DNA from: Bacteroidales bacterium UBA5429
Lineage (GTDB): Bacteria; Bacteroidota; Bacteroidia; Bacteroidales; WCHB1-69
Length of the DNA stretch: 37,291 nt
Assembly: GCA_002427605.1 (NCBI GenBank)
Contig: DIRT01000018.1
Coordinates: forward strand, 67,081 to 104,371
Reading direction: 5' to 3'
The notes under the pieces were generated by a model. That model was not told the origin of the DNA. It searched no databases and saw only the letters and a program-made list of their open reading frames with translations. Within the stretch, counting starts at the first letter, position 1. Every line of letters starts with the position of its first letter. Made by a program: the position numbers and the translations under genes. Positions 35,271-37,291 of the stretch are shown here, one piece after another.

Positions 35271-36392
35271 TTGGATTCTATTCAAATGGTTGACTTAAAA
35301 AGTCAATACCTCGCAATTAAAAAAGAAGTTGGCAAAGCGATTCAAAATGTAATCGATTCCTCTGTTTTTATTCAAGGTAAAACAGTGAGAGAGTTTGAGA
35401 TACAACTGCAAGAGTATCTTCAAATCCCTTACGTAATCTCCTGTGGAAATGGTACCGATGCGTTGCAAATGGCGTTGATGGCGTTGGGCTTACAGCCTGG
35501 AGATGAGGTGATTACCACTCCTTTTACCTTCATTGCTACCGCCGAAGTGATCAGTTTGCTTCACTTGACACCCGTTTTTGTGGATGTGGATCCCAAAACG
35601 TTCAATATAGATCCGGCATTGATTGAAGAGAAAATAACTAAAAAAACCAAGGCGATTATTCCGGTGCATCTGTTTGGACAAGCTGCCAATATGCAGGAAA
35701 TTCAGAGGATTGCAAACCAACATTCGCTTTTTATTATCGAGGATGCATGCCAGTCGTTGGGTACGCAATATATTGACCAACAAGGGAATACAATTCAGAC
35801 CGGAACGATTGGAGATATCGGAGTCACTTCATTTTTCCCTACAAAAAATTTGGGATGTTTTGGTGACGGCGGTGCTATTTTTACCAAAAATAAGGAGTTG
35901 GCGGAACAGTGTAGAATGATCGCCAATCATGGTTCCGTGAAAAAATATCATTACGAACTGATTGGCGTTAATTCCAGATTGGACGCGATTCAGGCTGCCA
36001 TTTTGGGCGTGAAGCTGAAATATCTGGATGATTATATCAAGGCGCGGGAAAATGCGGCGGCTTTATATGATCTGTTGCTACAGGATGATCCCGGAGTTAT
36101 AGTTCCTCAACGTGTTAATTATTCGACACATACGTTCCACCAATATACCCTGACAGTGATGGATGGGCAGCGCGACCGACTCAAGGAAAAACTCGCGATG
36201 AATGGGATCCCCTCCATGATTTATTATCCAAAACCACTGCATCTGCAAAAGCCGTTTGCGCATCTGGGTTACACTTTGGGCAACCTGCCGGTAAGTGAAA
36301 GTCTGTCAGAACAAGTACTTTCACTCCCGATGCACACCGAGTTAACCCCTGAACAGCAAACATTTATCGTAGAAAAAATACAAGAAGAGTAA
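35271..36392 (+). CDS. DegT/DnrJ/EryC1/StrS-family aminotransferase
   Basis: PLP enzyme of fold type I that usually aminates a nucleotide-bound keto sugar for surface polysaccharide or modified-sugar synthesis. The 373 residues show VDLKSQYLAIKKEV at the start, SCGNGTDALQMALMALG for the phosphate loop, IIEDACQSLG (Asp158, Gln161) and Lys192 in SFFPTKNLGCFGDGGA. The exact sugar cannot be told. A TTG start at 35271, 3 bp after the preceding stop, gives a five-residue extension; the ATG at 35286 is the alternative. Co-transcription with the hydrogenase-like gene is likely, but no functional link is obvious. No other sugar-synthesis genes are in view. Confidence 0.9.
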   Translation: MDSIQMVDLKSQYLAIKKEVGKAIQNVIDSSVFIQGKTVREFEIQLQEYLQIPYVISCGNGTDALQMALMALGLQPGDEVITTPFTFIATAEVISLLHLTPVFVDVDPKTFNIDPALIEEKITKKTKAIIPVHLFGQAANMQEIQRIANQHSLFIIEDACQSLGTQYIDQQGNTIQTGTIGDIGVTSFFPTKNLGCFGDGGAIFTKNKELAEQCRMIANHGSVKKYHYELIGVNSRLDAIQAAILGVKLKYLDDYIKARENAAALYDLLLQDDPGVIVPQRVNYSTHTFHQYTLTVMDGQRDRLKEKLAMNGIPSMIYYPKPLHLQKPFAHLGYTLGNLPVSESLSEQVLSLPMHTELTPEQQTFIVEKIQEE

Positions 36393-36823
36393 TCCATTTT
36401 CCTCAATTTTTAGCTGATTATTTTTATCTTGATCTTTTTTTTGAAATAAAAAAATCAGGGGGCAGATCATGTTTCGCACTTTTGTTATTTTATTTCCCCA
36501 CTCTGGAAATTTTTCCATTTTTGATATGAAGTGTTTATTACGAATTACGAAATCAAAAAAAAGGCGAAAAACGAAACCAAAATTTACACAATTTTTTCTT
36601 TTTTCTTCCAAAAATATAAAAAATAACAGAGAGAAAATTCCAAAATTTTGAATTTTATTACCCATTTTATTGAAAATATAAATTATATTTGATTGATAGT
36701 CAGAGATATAAAAATATTTTAATTTTTTTTGTCAATTTTGTTGTTTTGTATTAGTTTTTTTATTAGATTCAAAGCGTTAAAGATCGTGTTGTGGGTTTCA
36801 TGAATTTTTAATATTCAATTTGA
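36393..36823. other. 430-bp AT-rich gap without a credible gene
   Basis: Only low-complexity, Phe/Lys-rich frames are present, with no domain, so I call no gene. It contains repeat copy 3 (36443-36502) and a possible TAnnTTTG box (36684-36691) without a good -33. Near 36440-36456 there is a hairpin of T and A runs. RHS-like coding sequence begins at about 36824. Confidence 0.5.
36443..36502 (-). repeat. Intergenic repeat copy 3
   Basis: Read on the - strand: AGTGGGG (36502-36496), AGTGCGA in the middle, CTGCCCCC (36465-36458), then a T-rich TTTTATTTC (36451-36443). It has the same blocks and nearly the same length as copies 1 (59 bp) and 2 (61 bp). It lies 50 bp after the DegT-family gene, in the gap before the RHS fragment. 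Confidence 0.65.
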
Positions 36824-36874
36824 TCGTTCTTTGCGGTCGAAAGGATCTACAAATTAACAAATATAAACGTAAAA

Positions 36875-37291
36875 ATGAATATAAATGGGGAATGCGTAAA
36901 TTTTGCACAAATGAACAACCCAACCCTATACACTAGTGCCTATTTAGTAGCAGGATTACAAGGTTATACCAAGCATTATTATGCCGGCAGTGAGCGGGTT
37001 TCAAGTGCAATTGGATTGGGGGGATTAGCAAATATCAAAACTCCATTATCTATTGACAGTTCTGAAAGTTGGGAAAGGAAAAGTAGTTCTTTGAGGAATG
37101 AAATGAGAAGAACCATAATTGAATGTCTTGGGCATCAGTATCGTACTAAAAAAAAATTACAGTTTCTATACGGCATGACATCCCCTACTGCCGGTACAAT
37201 GGATCGTTACTTCTACCACCCTGACCACCTCGGAAGTAGTAGCTGGATTACTGATGGAAAAGGTTACGCAATACAGCATTTACACTATTTG
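36875..37291 (+). CDS. RHS-repeat-associated core fragment, N-terminally truncated and open at the right edge
   Basis: The frame from ATG 36875 stays open to the end of the window (139 codons). It contains SAYLVAGLQGYTKHYYAGSE, RVSSAIGLGGL and YFYHPDHLGSSSWITDGKGY followed by AIQHLHYL, the Bacteroidales RHS core just before the usual toxin-tip junction. RHS-like reading continues upstream of the ATG (FAVERIYKLT, from about 36824) to a TGA at 36821-36823. The long YD-repeat part of a full RHS protein is missing and is replaced by AT-rich DNA. It is therefore an orphan or decaying RHS module rather than a full secreted toxin carrier, unless an alternative start serves a short protein. What follows the core lies outside the window. 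Confidence 0.75.
   Translation, partial: MNINGECVNFAQMNNPTLYTSAYLVAGLQGYTKHYYAGSERVSSAIGLGGLANIKTPLSIDSSESWERKSSSLRNEMRRTIIECLGHQYRTKKKLQFLYGMTSPTAGTMDRYFYHPDHLGSSSWITDGKGYAIQHLHYL

Noticed and set aside
36469..36651. 60-residue + strand open frame in the AT-rich gap
   Set aside because: Basic, low-complexity sequence that overlaps repeat copy 3; no sign of a real protein.
36342..36665. 107-residue - strand open frame overlapping the DegT gene end
   Set aside because: Low-complexity Phe/Lys-rich sequence from AT-rich DNA, overlapping a real gene on the other strand, with no domain or start signal.
1..37291. tRNA genes, rRNA genes, CRISPR arrays, transposases
   Set aside because: Scanned the gaps by eye and found no cloverleaf-like sequence, regularly spaced repeat-spacer pattern, or transposase motifs.

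Overview
The window looks like chromosome from an AT-rich anaerobe of the Bacteroidota, most likely order Bacteroidales. The signs are: repeated promoters of the Bacteroidota type (TAnnTTTG -7 box); several export signals ending in a Gln just after the hydrophobic core; a lipoprotein form of LptC; a DUF2723 membrane protein; a SusC/D-free but typical Bacteroidales core gene order; and an RHS fragment of the Bacteroidales kind at the right edge. No tRNA, rRNA, CRISPR array or intact transposase was seen. I cannot name the genus.

Layout. Positions 1-8940 are on the + strand: the tail of a Fic/ATP-binding-type winged-helix protein, a secreted transglutaminase-like protein, rnc, an IPExxxVDY-like protein, a LolC/E-type permease, polA, miaA and folD. 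Positions 9035-33316 are on the - strand. Read in the direction of transcription, they hold: a ClC channel, coaX, an outer-membrane protein, a TPR protein and lptC; then serS, a TPR lipid/envelope-type protein, rsmA and nspC; then ilvE; then ctp and dnaG; then DUF2723, purD, mlaE, mlaF and cvpA; and finally two poorly known secreted-protein genes, one of them apparently broken. A 94-bp divergent promoter region separates this block from the + strand genes for a PAS-containing [FeFe]-hydrogenase-like sensor and a DegT-family sugar aminotransferase. After a 430-bp AT-rich gap, the window ends in a 5'-truncated RHS-repeat core.

Most of the window is housekeeping: replication and repair (polA, dnaG), RNA work (rnc, miaA, serS, rsmA), one-carbon, purine, CoA, branched-chain amino acid and polyamine metabolism, and envelope transport (LolC/E-like, MlaEF, LptC, outer-membrane protein).

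The points that most deserve a second look are: (1) a three-copy, about 60-bp intergenic repeat at 1481-1539, 8927-8987 and 36443-36502 that no annotated feature explains; (2) the sensor-like [FeFe] hydrogenase with His in place of the proton-relay Cys and no evident signalling partner beside it; (3) a DNA polymerase I whose 3'-5' proofreading motifs look erased; (4) a secreted-protein gene with both a lost start codon and an in-frame stop; and (5) a G9 tract in a TPR gene.
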